A stretch of 64,000 nt of DNA from Geobacteraceae bacterium (GTDB lineage Bacteria; Desulfobacterota; Desulfuromonadia; Geobacterales; Geobacteraceae), in assembly GCA_024281055.1 (NCBI GenBank), contig JAMXLF010000033.1, positions 1 to 64,000 on the forward strand, written 5' to 3'. This document shows, in pieces, positions 34,306 to 43,573 of this stretch. A model generated the notes under the pieces. It searched no databases. It worked only from the letters and a program-made list of their open reading frames with translations, and was not told the origin of the DNA. The translations under genes and the position numbers were made by a program. Within the stretch, counting starts at the first letter, position 1; each line of letters begins with the position of its first letter.

Positions 34306-35055
34306 ATGTTGGAGCGTTTGAAGCTCTACCTTTTCAATCTTTATTTTTATACCATTTTTTTTGTGGTTTCCGCGTTTGTGATTACGGTGCTGACTCTCAG
34401 CGTTGCCTGCATGCGCCTTTTCCTCTCGCACCGCAGGACCATGAAACGGTTTCGTCGGGCCGTCGTCTGGTACGGACGAATTGTCATGGCCATTCCTTTC
34501 CCGTTTATCAGGGTTCACTATGAGGATCAGGGGGAGGGGGGGGGTGAACCTTACATATTCGTGTGCAACCATCGGTCCACAACTGATCCGTTTCTCATGG
34601 GAGTATTGCCTCACGAGTTTGTCCAGATCGTCAACATCTGGCCATTCCGGATTCCAGTCCTCGGGATATATGCGAGGTACTCAGGATACCTGAACATCAG
34701 GATGATGCCTCCTGAGCAATTCATGCGAAAGGCCTTGGAATTGCTTCATGATGGCGTCTCGATGGTTTTTTTTCCCGAAGGAACGCGCTCGACAAACGGT
34801 GAAATGGGCAGCTTTCACGGCGCGGCGTTTCGGGTAGCTCTCGAGTCCAAGGCCACCGTTGTCCCGTTCTGTATTTCCGGAAGCGACGATATCATGCCGA
34901 AGGGTTCGGCTCTTCTCCGGCCCGGAACAATCAGGATTCGCCGATTGTCGGCTATCCCCTGGGATGAATACAAAGACCTGACTGCATTCGCGTTCAAGAA
35001 CAGAGTATGGAAGATTATCGATCAAGAGCTGTCCGCCATGAAGAGCGGGGCATGA
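34306..35055 (+). CDS. PlsC-like 1-acylglycerol-phosphate-type acyltransferase
   Basis: This 249-residue membrane-associated acyltransferase has an N-terminal membrane helix (about 10-32), the HX4D motif NHRSTTDP and the FFPEGTRST motif, plus the later VVPFCISGSDDIMP block. The family moves acyl groups from ACP or CoA to lysophosphatidate or similar alcohols. Here it could attach the cluster product to a glycerol or glycan backbone. It follows the ACP by 2 bases and overlaps the adenylate-forming ligase (ATGA). Confidence 0.9.
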   Translation: MLERLKLYLFNLYFYTIFFVVSAFVITVLTLSVACMRLFLSHRRTMKRFRRAVVWYGRIVMAIPFPFIRVHYEDQGEGGGEPYIFVCNHRSTTDPFLMGVLPHEFVQIVNIWPFRIPVLGIYARYSGYLNIRMMPPEQFMRKALELLHDGVSMVFFPEGTRSTNGEMGSFHGAAFRVALESKATVVPFCISGSDDIMPKGSALLRPGTIRIRRLSAIPWDEYKDLTAFAFKNRVWKIIDQELSAMKSGA

Positions 35056-36356
35056 AGAGCTGTGGCTATCGGGGGGGATTGGAATTTTCACATCCCGATG
35101 AAATCCAAAGGGCTCAGGCAGAGTTGCTGCGGGAGCACGTTGCGTATACAGCGTCCAACTCCACCTATTACCGTAAGCTGCTCAGGGCACATGGAGTGGA
35201 TAGTGCCGGGATAACGCTCGACACGCTGCATGAAATCCCCATGACGGATAAAGCTGCCCTGGCCGAGCATAACGATGAATTTCTCGCCGTGCCCATGGCG
35301 CGGATCGTGGATATCGTCCTGTCGTCCGGAACTACGGGTAGCCCAACGAAAATGATGTACACAGGGAACGACCTGCAGCGGCTGGCATACAATGAGGAAA
35401 TTTCCTTTGCCGGTTGCGGGGTGACATCCGATGATATCGTGCTGCTCACCTGTACCATGGATCGATGTTTCATCGCCGGTCTGGCATATTTCTCCGGCGT
35501 GCAGAAGCTGGGAGCTGCAGCCGTCAGGAACGGTCTGAGCAGTGTGGAGAGTCATCTCGAGATCATCCAGCGGCTGAAGCCGACGGTTATCGTCGGTGTC
35601 CCGACCTTCTTGCTCAAACTCGGACAGTTCCTCAAATCCCGGGACATCGATCCTGAATCAACAGGTGTGAAGAAACTGGTCTGCATCGGCGAGCCGATCC
35701 GCGGCCGCGATCTTTCCCTGCTGAAGATTGGCGAAAACCTGCGGGATGTGTGGGGTGCCCACCTGTATTCCACCTATGCATCGTCAGAGACCATTACCAC
35801 CTTTTGTGAGTGTACCGCTCAACAGGGAGGCCATCTGCATCCCGATCTTGCCGTGGTGGAGATCGTAAACGATGCGGGAAAGGTACTTCCCCATGGCGAA
35901 GTGGGCGAAGTTGTGGTAACTCCCCTCGCAATCGAGGGGATGCCGCTGGTGAGGTTCAAGACGGGTGACATCAGTTTTCTCGTCGATGGGCCATGCACCT
36001 GCGGGAGGAATTCGCTCCGTCTCGGCCCGATCCTCGGGAGGAAAAAGCAGATGATCAAGTTGCGCGGCACCACGCTGTACCCGACTTCGATCTACGCAGT
36101 TCTCGATTCCTTCCCGGAAATCAGTGATTACTGCGTCAGCGCGTCGAGCGATTATGACCTCTCTGACGTGGTCAAGGTTTTCGTCACACTCAAGGATGGT
36201 TCCTGTTCTGCCCGGGCGATCATGGACAGGATGCAGGCCCAGCTCCGCGTGCAGCCTGAAGTTGAGATCGTAACGGAAGAGCAGATACGAAGCCAGGTAT
36301 GTCCCGGTAATGCCCGGAAACTAAACCGATTCGTCGACAAGAGAAAGAGCCTATGA
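35052..36356 (+). CDS. Adenylate-forming ligase, PaaK (phenylacetate-CoA ligase)-like
   Basis: This 434-residue protein has the ATP-binding loop SSGTTGSPTKMMYTG, STYASSETI, the VRFKTGDIS segment and the C-terminal GRKKQMIKLRGTTLYP block typical of phenylacetate-CoA ligase relatives. It should activate a carboxylic acid as an acyl-adenylate and load it onto CoA or an ACP. An aromatic acid is the family habit, so it may supply an aryl starter. No ammonia-lyase that would make such an acid is in the window. The start at 35052 overlaps the upstream stop by 4 bases; the ATG at 35007 lies inside that gene. Confidence 0.85.
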   Translation: MKSCGYRGGLEFSHPDEIQRAQAELLREHVAYTASNSTYYRKLLRAHGVDSAGITLDTLHEIPMTDKAALAEHNDEFLAVPMARIVDIVLSSGTTGSPTKMMYTGNDLQRLAYNEEISFAGCGVTSDDIVLLTCTMDRCFIAGLAYFSGVQKLGAAAVRNGLSSVESHLEIIQRLKPTVIVGVPTFLLKLGQFLKSRDIDPESTGVKKLVCIGEPIRGRDLSLLKIGENLRDVWGAHLYSTYASSETITTFCECTAQQGGHLHPDLAVVEIVNDAGKVLPHGEVGEVVVTPLAIEGMPLVRFKTGDISFLVDGPCTCGRNSLRLGPILGRKKQMIKLRGTTLYPTSIYAVLDSFPEISDYCVSASSDYDLSDVVKVFVTLKDGSCSARAIMDRMQAQLRVQPEVEIVTEEQIRSQVCPGNARKLNRFVDKRKSL

Positions 36357-37846
36357 AGACCTGTCAAAGTCGTATTTACGGTGCAGAATTCTCCCAGCAG
36401 GAGATCGTCGAGGCCGTCCGGGAAGGTCGGTTGCTGTCGATGGAAATCGAATTCAACCAGAGCTGCAATTTCCGCTGCATTTATTGCTACGCGTCGGACG
36501 CACCGAAAAGGCTCGCTGAGCTCACGAAGGAGGAGTTCTTCGACGTCATCGACCAGGCGAGGGAACTGGGGGCAAAAAAAATTATTATCCTCGGCGGAGA
36601 GCCGATGCTCTATGCGCATATCATCGAGATGATCCGCTACATCCGCACCTTGGGCATGGAGGTCGAGCTGTTTACGAACGGCACGAACATCACCCTGGAC
36701 ATGGCGAAGACGCTGTACGACAACGGCGTCAGGGTTGTCCTCAAAATAAACACCTTTGATGAGCGCCTCCAGGATACCCTTTCCGGTCGCAAAGGGGCGT
36801 ATGGTCAAATCCAGGAAGCCCTGACCAACCTGAAACTGGCCGGTTATCCGTCGCCCGACCATCCTCTGGGAGTGAGCTCCATCATCTGCCAGCAGAACAT
36901 CGACGAGCTGCCTCGCCTGTGGGAGTGGCTGCGTGACCAGGACATCCTTCCCTATTTCGAGATGATGACGCCACAGGGGGGAGCACGGAATCACAATATG
37001 CTCGAGCTGGATTCCAAGACCCTTGAGGATTTTTTCCGGCGCATAGCCGACATCGACAGGACCAAATACGGCCGCCACTGGGACCCGAAACCGCCGCTGG
37101 TTGGCGGGGAATGCCTGCGGCATCAGTTCTCCTGTGCCGTCAACTCCGAAGGCTTCGTGCAGTCCTGCGTCGGCATTACGATCCCGATCGGGAACGTTCG
37201 CCGGCAGCGGTTGAAGGACATCCTCCGCGACAGTGAAGTGGTGCAGGACCTCAAGAATTTCAAAGGAATGATCAAGGGGCCCTGCGGCGAGTGCGACAAA
37301 CTCAACGAGTGCTATGGTTGTCGCGGCACGGCCTTCCAGATGACCGGCGACTACCTGGCCTCGGACCCACTCTGCTGGCACAATCTCGAGCGGCGGGACG
37401 AGATCATGTTCCTTCCCGTGGATGCCGCCCTGGTCGTACCCCACAGGCCACCCATGCTCCTCATCGATCGGCTCCTCGAACTGAAGGAACGGGCGTCGGT
37501 CTCCGAAATGACAGTCCGGCAGGATATGGTATTTGTCGACGATACGGGTCGACTCGACGATGCCTGCTACCCTGAGATCATCTCCCAGGCCATTGCCGCG
37601 CAGGAAGGCTTCAGAAAACTCGGCAGCCGCAATCCTTTGCAGGAAGGGCTCCTGCTCGGCGTGAAGAACCTGGAGATTTTCGGCATCGCGTGCGTCGGCG
37701 ACACGCTGCGCATATCGGTTTATAAGGCTGCGAGATACGGTGATTTCGGAATCATAACCGGCGAAGTCTTCAAAGGCGATGAACTCGTTGCCCGCGGTCA
37801 AGTAAAAGTCTGGCAGAACGACGGTACAAGTAAGGAAGCAGCATGA
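36353..37846 (+). CDS. Fusion: SPASM-type radical SAM enzyme + hotdog 3-hydroxyacyl-ACP dehydratase
   Basis: This 497-residue protein joins two enzymes. Residues 1-355 form a radical SAM domain (C38/C42/C45 in CNFRCIYC, GGEPML, FTNGTNIT) with a SPASM-like extension full of cysteines (GGECLRHQFSC, SCVGITIPIGN, GPCGECDKLNECYGCRG, PLCWH). Residues from about 356 form a hotdog domain beginning VPHRPPMLLIDRLLEL, as in ApeP/COG4706-type dehydratases. The reading frame is continuous and overlaps both neighbours by 4 bases. A covalent link to a dehydratase implies that the radical chemistry acts on an ACP-bound chain. I know of no described enzyme with this layout. Confidence 0.88.
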   Translation: MKTCQSRIYGAEFSQQEIVEAVREGRLLSMEIEFNQSCNFRCIYCYASDAPKRLAELTKEEFFDVIDQARELGAKKIIILGGEPMLYAHIIEMIRYIRTLGMEVELFTNGTNITLDMAKTLYDNGVRVVLKINTFDERLQDTLSGRKGAYGQIQEALTNLKLAGYPSPDHPLGVSSIICQQNIDELPRLWEWLRDQDILPYFEMMTPQGGARNHNMLELDSKTLEDFFRRIADIDRTKYGRHWDPKPPLVGGECLRHQFSCAVNSEGFVQSCVGITIPIGNVRRQRLKDILRDSEVVQDLKNFKGMIKGPCGECDKLNECYGCRGTAFQMTGDYLASDPLCWHNLERRDEIMFLPVDAALVVPHRPPMLLIDRLLELKERASVSEMTVRQDMVFVDDTGRLDDACYPEIISQAIAAQEGFRKLGSRNPLQEGLLLGVKNLEIFGIACVGDTLRISVYKAARYGDFGIITGEVFKGDELVARGQVKVWQNDGTSKEAA

Positions 37847-38532
37847 TAATGTACTGGAGAATTGGCATGAGAGTTGTTTTTTCGATGATACTGTGCGTCA
37901 TAGTAGGCGCCGGTCTCGCCTTCGGGGCGGAAACCAGCAAAGGAGGGACACCTGGACAGGCCGACCTGCGCGAACTCCTCAATACCATTGGGAAAAGGGT
38001 TTCTGAGTTCAAGACCCTCAAGACCGACTTTACCCAGGAAAAAAAGATGGCGATGTTCAAGCAGAAGCTCGTCCTGAAAGGTCGGATATATCTCCAGAAA
38101 CCGAACAAGATCGCCTGGCATGTGGATTCGCCGCTCCGGTATTCAGTCCTGATCACCGACAAACTCATTCGTCAGTGGGACGAGGATACGAATCAGGTCC
38201 AGGAGATATCCCTGACTAAGAATCCGGTCTTCCAGAATGTGTTGGGTCAGCTGACGGTCTGGTTCTCCGGGGAATACGGATCGCTCCTCGATGGCAACAC
38301 GGTCCGGCTGGTAAAACGCGCCCCCCTGGTGATCGAATTCACCCCCCGGGAAAACAACCCCGCGAAAAAAGTCATCAAGAACATAACGCTGACGTTCCGT
38401 GATGACCAGAAGTATCTGCAGCAGATAAGGATTCAAGAGTTGAGCGGTGACGTAACCACCATCCACTTCATGAATACCCTCTTGAATGCCCCTCTCAATA
38501 GCAGCAGCTTTGAGGTAAAAGGGCGTGTTTGA
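37843..38532 (+). CDS. LolA-like outer-membrane lipoprotein/lipid carrier
   Basis: This 229-residue protein has a cleavable signal peptide (hydrophobic stretch VVFSMILCVIVGAGLAFG ending before AETS). A LolA fold follows: FKTLKTDFTQEKKM, GRIYLQKPNKIAWHV and ITLTFRDDQKYLQQIRI. LolA shuttles hydrophobic cargo across the periplasm. In aryl polyene clusters a LolA-like protein lies beside an MMPL exporter, exactly as here. The start at 37843 overlaps the upstream stop (ATGA); an internal ATG at 37867 is also possible. It probably carries the lipid product to the outer membrane. Confidence 0.87.
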   Translation: MIMYWRIGMRVVFSMILCVIVGAGLAFGAETSKGGTPGQADLRELLNTIGKRVSEFKTLKTDFTQEKKMAMFKQKLVLKGRIYLQKPNKIAWHVDSPLRYSVLITDKLIRQWDEDTNQVQEISLTKNPVFQNVLGQLTVWFSGEYGSLLDGNTVRLVKRAPLVIEFTPRENNPAKKVIKNITLTFRDDQKYLQQIRIQELSGDVTTIHFMNTLLNAPLNSSSFEVKGRV

Positions 38533-40915
38533 CAAGTATTTCCCCCGGCTTTACACCTTTGTCTTTCAGCACAGGAAATGGGTCCTTGGGTTAGTACTCT
38601 TGGCAACCGTGGTGGCCGGAGCCGGTCTCTGTGCTACCCGCTACAACGGTAACCTGGACCTGATGCTGCCGCCGGATAAGGACATCACCCGGAGCATGGA
38701 CTTCCTGCGGGATTCGAGCCTTTCGGACAAGGTGATTATTTCCCTGACGCTGACGGATCCTGCCAGGACCAAGAAAGATCTCTTTGCGGCCGTCGACCAG
38801 TTGGCGGCGTCGCTCAAGCCGCCCCTCTTTACGAAAACGATCGCCGGCTTTTCCGTGGCGAATGTCATGGAAGAATTTTCGGTGCTCCAGTATGCTCCGC
38901 AGGTTCTGGGTGAGGAGGATCTTGCCTCCCTGGACAGCCAGATCAACCCGGAGACAGTCTCGCGGAAAATACGCGGCATCTACCTGCAGTCGCTCCGCCC
39001 CGAGAGCATTTTCATGTCGTCCCTGTCCCGGAGCGACCCGCTCGGGATCAAGATGCTCATCCTGAACAAACTGCGGGCTCTGCCGGCATCCATGGGCTAT
39101 GGCGTCAACATTGAGGATGGGCATTTCATAAGCCGCGACGGCCGTCACGCCATGATGATCGTTCAGACGCCGGTCCCGATGATGGACAGCCAGCGCTGCA
39201 AGGAGCTTGCAACGGCGCTGCAGGACAAGATCAAGGGCCTGCCGGCGTTCGTCACGGCAGATGTCATTAGCGGCCACCTCCACACGGCAAGCAATGAGCG
39301 GGTCATCAAGCGCGATATCGAAGTTGCCTCGATCATTGCCTCGATTGCCTTTCTCCTCCTCTTCGTCGTCCTGTTTCGTGACCCCCGTGTCCTGTTCGTC
39401 TTTATCATCCCACTCATCGCCGTCGTCTGGGCGATCCACATCGCTGCGGCCTTCGAAGGAAGACTGTCATACCTGGTCATCGGTTTCGGGACCTCGATCG
39501 CCGGCATCTCCATCGATTACGGGCTCCTCGTTTACATCGCGATGAAACGCGGCGCCGACACCGCACAGATGGTGAAGCTCGCCAAGCTGGTCACCATCGA
39601 CGCCGCCACGACGATGTTCAGTTTCTTCGTTCTCTACTTCTCCCTCATTCAGGGCTATCACCAACTGGCGCTATTCTCCATCCTCTGCGTGTTTCTTTGC
39701 CTGTTGATGTCGCTCTTTGTCCTTCCTCTGACCCTTTCGTGGAAGCAATACCCTCTGGTTCCCGCTCCTACCCTCGGGGACCGGATGCGGGAGTTCCGTT
39801 GGCCCGCAAAACTGAGCATCGGCGTCTGGGTCGTCCTGACAGCCGTTGCCCTGTACCTCTCCCTGTCGGTCACTTTTGACAGCGACGTGAAGAAACTCGA
39901 CGGCAGCGAACCCGGGATACTCCAGGCAGAGGAAAGGTTTCGTGAGGTCTGGGGCGGAAAGAGCAACCAGGCCGTCTTCGTGGTAACGGGGAAAAGCCTC
40001 GAAGAGGCCATGGAAAAGAATGACCGGGTATGCCGCGAAGTATCCAGGGTCATCACCAACGGAGATTTTACCAGCCTTGCCCAGTTCTGGCCCTCGGAGA
40101 GACAGCGCGCGGAGAACTGTGCGAGATGGGACCGTTTCTGGAAGGAGGGAAGGGCGGACAAGCTCAAAGGGTTGATCGGTGCGTCTTCGGCAGCATACCC
40201 CTTCTCGGATCAGGCATTTGCACCCTTTTTCGACGGGCTCTACACGCACAGGATCGACGCCGCCAACCCTGACGGGATGATCGCACAACTGCAGGAACGG
40301 TTTGTATTGCACAAAAACGGCGAATACCGTATCTTATCTTATTTCCCGGATGAACAGCATTATGTGGATGCCCTGTCCGGAGTGACCCGTACGTATTCCG
40401 GCACGTTCATCGTCTCGGGAAAGGCGATCTCCGCATCCCTGGCCGCCTTTACCGCAAAGGAAATCCGCCTGCTCGCGCCACTGGCTGTCCTGTTCAACGT
40501 GGTTCTCTGCTGGTTGTTTTTCAGAAACTGGAAAGAGGCCCTCATCGCCCTCGTGCCGCTCGTTACCGGCATGGTCTGGTTCGTCGGCATCATGGCGCTG
40601 TTCAGGATTCCGCTCAACATCGTCAACATCGTTGCCGCCATCGTCACGAGCGGGGTCATCGTCGACTACGGCCTGGGGATGACCTACGAATACCGTTACA
40701 ACCTGCGGATCGGCACGGTCATCGCTGTGACGCTCTCCGCCGCGACCAACGTGATCGGCTCAGGGGCGCTGCTGTTTGCCAATTATCCGGCATTGTACTC
40801 GACCGGTCTCGCCATGGTCATCTGCATGGCGAGCGGCTACCTTTCCTCCGTGATCGTGATCCCCTCGCTCTGCAGCATCCTGGGCACATCACGGCAGAAA
40901 ACGGTGCAAGAATGA
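38525..40915 (+). CDS. MMPL/RND-type predicted lipid exporter
   Basis: This 796-residue inner-membrane protein has about 12 membrane helices in two halves: one at about 20-38, a periplasmic loop, five to six helices (about 260-410), a second loop and six helices (about 635-785). Segments like GFGTSIAGISIDYGLLVY and TSGVIVDYGLGMTYEYRY match the exporter family found in aryl polyene clusters. It starts with GTG at 38525, preceded by GAGG at good distance and overlapping lolA by 8 bases. It should extract the product from the inner membrane and hand it to the LolA-like carrier. Confidence 0.9.
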   Translation: MFDKYFPRLYTFVFQHRKWVLGLVLLATVVAGAGLCATRYNGNLDLMLPPDKDITRSMDFLRDSSLSDKVIISLTLTDPARTKKDLFAAVDQLAASLKPPLFTKTIAGFSVANVMEEFSVLQYAPQVLGEEDLASLDSQINPETVSRKIRGIYLQSLRPESIFMSSLSRSDPLGIKMLILNKLRALPASMGYGVNIEDGHFISRDGRHAMMIVQTPVPMMDSQRCKELATALQDKIKGLPAFVTADVISGHLHTASNERVIKRDIEVASIIASIAFLLLFVVLFRDPRVLFVFIIPLIAVVWAIHIAAAFEGRLSYLVIGFGTSIAGISIDYGLLVYIAMKRGADTAQMVKLAKLVTIDAATTMFSFFVLYFSLIQGYHQLALFSILCVFLCLLMSLFVLPLTLSWKQYPLVPAPTLGDRMREFRWPAKLSIGVWVVLTAVALYLSLSVTFDSDVKKLDGSEPGILQAEERFREVWGGKSNQAVFVVTGKSLEEAMEKNDRVCREVSRVITNGDFTSLAQFWPSERQRAENCARWDRFWKEGRADKLKGLIGASSAAYPFSDQAFAPFFDGLYTHRIDAANPDGMIAQLQERFVLHKNGEYRILSYFPDEQHYVDALSGVTRTYSGTFIVSGKAISASLAAFTAKEIRLLAPLAVLFNVVLCWLFFRNWKEALIALVPLVTGMVWFVGIMALFRIPLNIVNIVAAIVTSGVIVDYGLGMTYEYRYNLRIGTVIAVTLSAATNVIGSGALLFANYPALYSTGLAMVICMASGYLSSVIVIPSLCSILGTSRQKTVQE

Positions 40916-41577
40916 AACGGCTTATCGTCCTCTTCCTGGGGGTTTTCCTCGCGGTCGGGTGCGCGCGGGTTCCTTTCCAGGAAACTACGCTTGTCCCCCT
41001 GGAATCCGTCGATCCGTCCAGCGTTGTGGAGAGTTTCAAGGCGGGCTTGCCGGCAAATTTTCAGGTGCTCAACTCGGTCGTTTTCGAATATAATTGGCGC
41101 AAATTCCTGGGCTTGGGCAACGTTGACGTCGACAGGCAGGAGAACCGGTTCAGAGTCGTCTGCCTGAACCCCATGGGAGTGAAGCTGTTCGAGCTGTCTG
41201 GCGACCGGAACGCCATCGTTACCGACTACGCGCTCGATGCGCTCATGAAGTACGGCGATCTGCCGACCGCGGTCGGCAACGACATCCGGCGCATCTACTT
41301 TGACGTGGTTCCTTCCGCGTCCGCACAGGTCTCGAAGGGGAAATACACGATTTCCTTTCGGCAGCCTGACGGTGCCGGGTACATGGAGTATGTGTTCGCC
41401 GGGAAAGACCGCGACCTCATCGAAAAGAGCTACTACGAGGACGACGACCTCGTCTGGCGGGTATCCTATTATGAATACCGGGAGCAGAATGGAAAACGTT
41501 ACCCGCAGGGCATTGTTCTCGTGAATTATCAGTACGGATACCAATTGACGGTACGGCAAAAGGAATTGTATTCTTGA
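40912..41577 (+). CDS. DUF3261-type lipoprotein of the export module
   Basis: This 221-residue protein starts with a lipoprotein signal peptide (MKRLIVLFLGVFLAVGC; lipobox LAVGC with Cys17). The rest is a LolB-like beta fold: FEYNWRKFLGLGNVDVDRQ, RFRVVCLNPMGVKLFELSG. It follows the exporter with a 4-base overlap. Aryl polyene clusters contain a similar lipoprotein, thought to receive cargo at the outer membrane. Aspartate is absent at +2 (A18), consistent with outer-membrane sorting. Confidence 0.82.
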   Translation: MKRLIVLFLGVFLAVGCARVPFQETTLVPLESVDPSSVVESFKAGLPANFQVLNSVVFEYNWRKFLGLGNVDVDRQENRFRVVCLNPMGVKLFELSGDRNAIVTDYALDALMKYGDLPTAVGNDIRRIYFDVVPSASAQVSKGKYTISFRQPDGAGYMEYVFAGKDRDLIEKSYYEDDDLVWRVSYYEYREQNGKRYPQGIVLVNYQYGYQLTVRQKELYS

Positions 41578-41963
41578 AAAAAATAAAGAATGAAATCGAA
41601 CGTCTCCTTACCGGGGCGACCCATGCGGATCGAACCATGACCGCACGTTTCACCTTCCCGCAGGATTTCATCGGTTTTCAGGGACATTTTCCCGACAAAA
41701 AGATCCTGGCGGGCGCATGTCAGATCCAGTGCATTCTCTCGACGATCGCGCACGCGAAGAACCAGCCGGTTGCCCTGCGGGAGGTCGTCCTGGCGAAGTA
41801 CTACGCGCCCGTTTTTCCCGATGAAGACGTGATCTGCGCCGTCAAGGAAGTTGCGGACGATGGAGGCGAACTTACTGTCAAGGCCTATCTCCTGAAAGGC
41901 GATGCAAAGGTCACTGATGCGAAACTTCGGGTTTCCCTTGCGGCTGATCTCGGAAAGCAATGA
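41574..41963 (+). CDS. FabZ/ApeI-like hotdog dehydratase
   Basis: This 129-residue single hotdog domain carries the FabZ-type active-site stretch FQGHFPDKKILAGACQIQ, where the histidine of GHFP and the helix after it form the 3-hydroxyacyl-ACP dehydratase centre. The start is a TTG that overlaps the preceding stop by 4 bases; no better in-frame ATG exists before the fold. Together with the dehydratase half of the 36353 fusion it gives the pathway two dehydratases, as in aryl polyene clusters (ApeI and ApeP), suggesting conjugated double-bond formation. Confidence 0.8.
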   Translation: MKKIKNEIERLLTGATHADRTMTARFTFPQDFIGFQGHFPDKKILAGACQIQCILSTIAHAKNQPVALREVVLAKYYAPVFPDEDVICAVKEVADDGGELTVKAYLLKGDAKVTDAKLRVSLAADLGKQ

Positions 41964-42454
41964 CATCCATTAAGTCGCGAAGAGGCAAAGTCTATTTTGA
42001 GGTACCGCAGGATGCGCCGGATCCTGTCGTCGTCGAAGTGACCCGACACGTCCGATTCAGCGAGACTGACGCCATGGCGGTCATGTGGCATGGGCGGTAT
42101 CCGCTCTTGTTTGAAGAGGCGTCCGAAGTGCTGGGCAGGCGCTGCGGGCTTTCCTACGAGGATTATCGCGCGGCCGGACTCTATGCCCCCATCGTCGAGC
42201 TCCATATCGACTATTACCAGTCGCTCTTTCTCGATGAATGGATTACCATCCGGGCTGCACTCAACTGGCATGACGGCGCACGGCTTAACACAGACTTTCG
42301 CGTGACCAAGGAGGATGGCAGCCTGGCCACGAGCGGTTATACCGTCCAGCTGTTCACTGATGCCAGGACCGGTCAGCCCTGCATCGTTTCGCCCGAGCTT
42401 TTCGAACGGTGCCGCAACAGATGGCGGGCAGGAGAGTTCCGGTGTCTTCCGTGA
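41960..42454 (+). CDS. Acyl-CoA/ACP thioesterase (4-hydroxybenzoyl-CoA thioesterase family)
   Basis: This 164-residue hotdog protein has the family motif RFSETDAMAVMWHGRY, with the catalytic aspartate replaced in context by the DAMAVMWHG stretch, and ELHIDYYQSLFLDEWITI later. It hydrolyses acyl thioesters, either releasing the product or removing faulty chains. Aryl polyene clusters contain a thioesterase of this family (ApeK). It overlaps the dehydratase before it by 4 bases and the ketosynthase after it by 13. Confidence 0.85.
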   Translation: MTSIKSRRGKVYFEVPQDAPDPVVVEVTRHVRFSETDAMAVMWHGRYPLLFEEASEVLGRRCGLSYEDYRAAGLYAPIVELHIDYYQSLFLDEWITIRAALNWHDGARLNTDFRVTKEDGSLATSGYTVQLFTDARTGQPCIVSPELFERCRNRWRAGEFRCLP

Positions 42455-43572
42455 AAGCTGTCGTCGTTGCCGCAGATATCATGACGGCTTACGGGAATGG
42501 TCTCGACTCATGCTGGGAAGGCCTTCTGGCCAACCGGACGGCTGTTGCGCGCCTGGCCAGGTTCGAGACCGGAGCTTTTCACTCCGACTACGGAGCGACG
42601 ATTCCGGGACTCGACTACCATTGCAATACCTCGCTGGCCATGCAGATGCTGGTGCAGCTGTTTGACCGGAGCAAGGAAGTTTTCCCCGCCGATGCGCGCC
42701 TTCTCCTTGCGACGACTAAGGGGGAGATCGACCTGTTGGAGAAAAGCATCATCACGGGAGCTGGTGACGCTGCGGAGAGTTCTCTGGACCATCTCCTGGG
42801 GAAGGTTGCCAACATTACCGGCGCACGGGGTGGCGGCATGGTGCTCTCGGCTGCCTGTACATCTTCGACTGCGGCGGCAGCGCGGGCAGCAGCGATGATC
42901 CGGAACGGGACCGCGGACTGCGTGCTCGTCGTGGCCTGCGACAGTGTGACGGAATTCATTTATTCAGGTTTTTCCTCCCTCATGGCACTGGACAAAGTGC
43001 CCGCCCGTCCCTTCGATAAGCACAGGGCCGGTCTCAGCGTGGGGGAAGCCGCGGCCTTTGCCCTCATCATGAGCGAAGAGCGCGCCAGGCGGGAAGAACG
43101 GACGATTCTCGGGGAAGTGGCCGGCTGGGGGATGAGCGACGATGCCAACCACATGACCGGGCCGTCGCGGGCAAGCGAGGGACTGATCCTCGCCATAGAC
43201 AAAGCCCTCCGTTCTGCGGAAGCCGAGCCGCAGCAGCTGGGATTCATTTCGGCCCATGGCACCGGAACCGTGTATAACGATGCCATGGAGATGTTGGCGT
43301 TCCGCTCAGTAGTGGGAGACCGGAAGCTGCCGGTCTATTCCATCAAGGGAGGGATCGGCCATACGATGGGAGCCGCCGGCCTGGTCGAGATGATCGTTGC
43401 CCTGCGGGCACTGCGCGTGAACAACGTGCCGCCCACGGTGAACATGGTCGAAGTCGATGATGACGCGCAGGGGTGGGTTGCTAATCGCAGTCAGGACGTT
43501 GACCGAAATGCGCTGGCGCTCTTGACGAGCGCCGGCTTCAGTGGCGTGAATGCAGCCCTGGTCCTGGCGTGA
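42442..43572 (+). CDS. Beta-ketoacyl-ACP synthase, second (paired with a partner)
   Basis: This 376-residue condensing enzyme has a complete triad: C139 in SAACTSSTAAAARA, histidine in SAHGTGTVYND and histidine in GGIGHTMGAAGLVEM. PFDKHRAGLSVGEA is conserved. The GTG at 42442 is chosen because GGAGAG (42431-42436) lies 5 bases upstream; ATGs at 42409/42421 are alternatives. One base separates its stop from the truncated ketosynthase-like gene, so the two probably form a heterodimer like the ApeO/ApeC pair. Confidence 0.9.
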   Translation: MSSVKAVVVAADIMTAYGNGLDSCWEGLLANRTAVARLARFETGAFHSDYGATIPGLDYHCNTSLAMQMLVQLFDRSKEVFPADARLLLATTKGEIDLLEKSIITGAGDAAESSLDHLLGKVANITGARGGGMVLSAACTSSTAAAARAAAMIRNGTADCVLVVACDSVTEFIYSGFSSLMALDKVPARPFDKHRAGLSVGEAAAFALIMSEERARREERTILGEVAGWGMSDDANHMTGPSRASEGLILAIDKALRSAEAEPQQLGFISAHGTGTVYNDAMEMLAFRSVVGDRKLPVYSIKGGIGHTMGAAGLVEMIVALRALRVNNVPPTVNMVEVDDDAQGWVANRSQDVDRNALALLTSAGFSGVNAALVLA

Positions 43573-43573
43573 A

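Noticed and set aside
36152-37801. Minus-strand open frame of 549 codons opposite the radical SAM-dehydratase fusion
   Set aside because: The plus-strand protein has clear catalytic motifs; the antisense frame has none.
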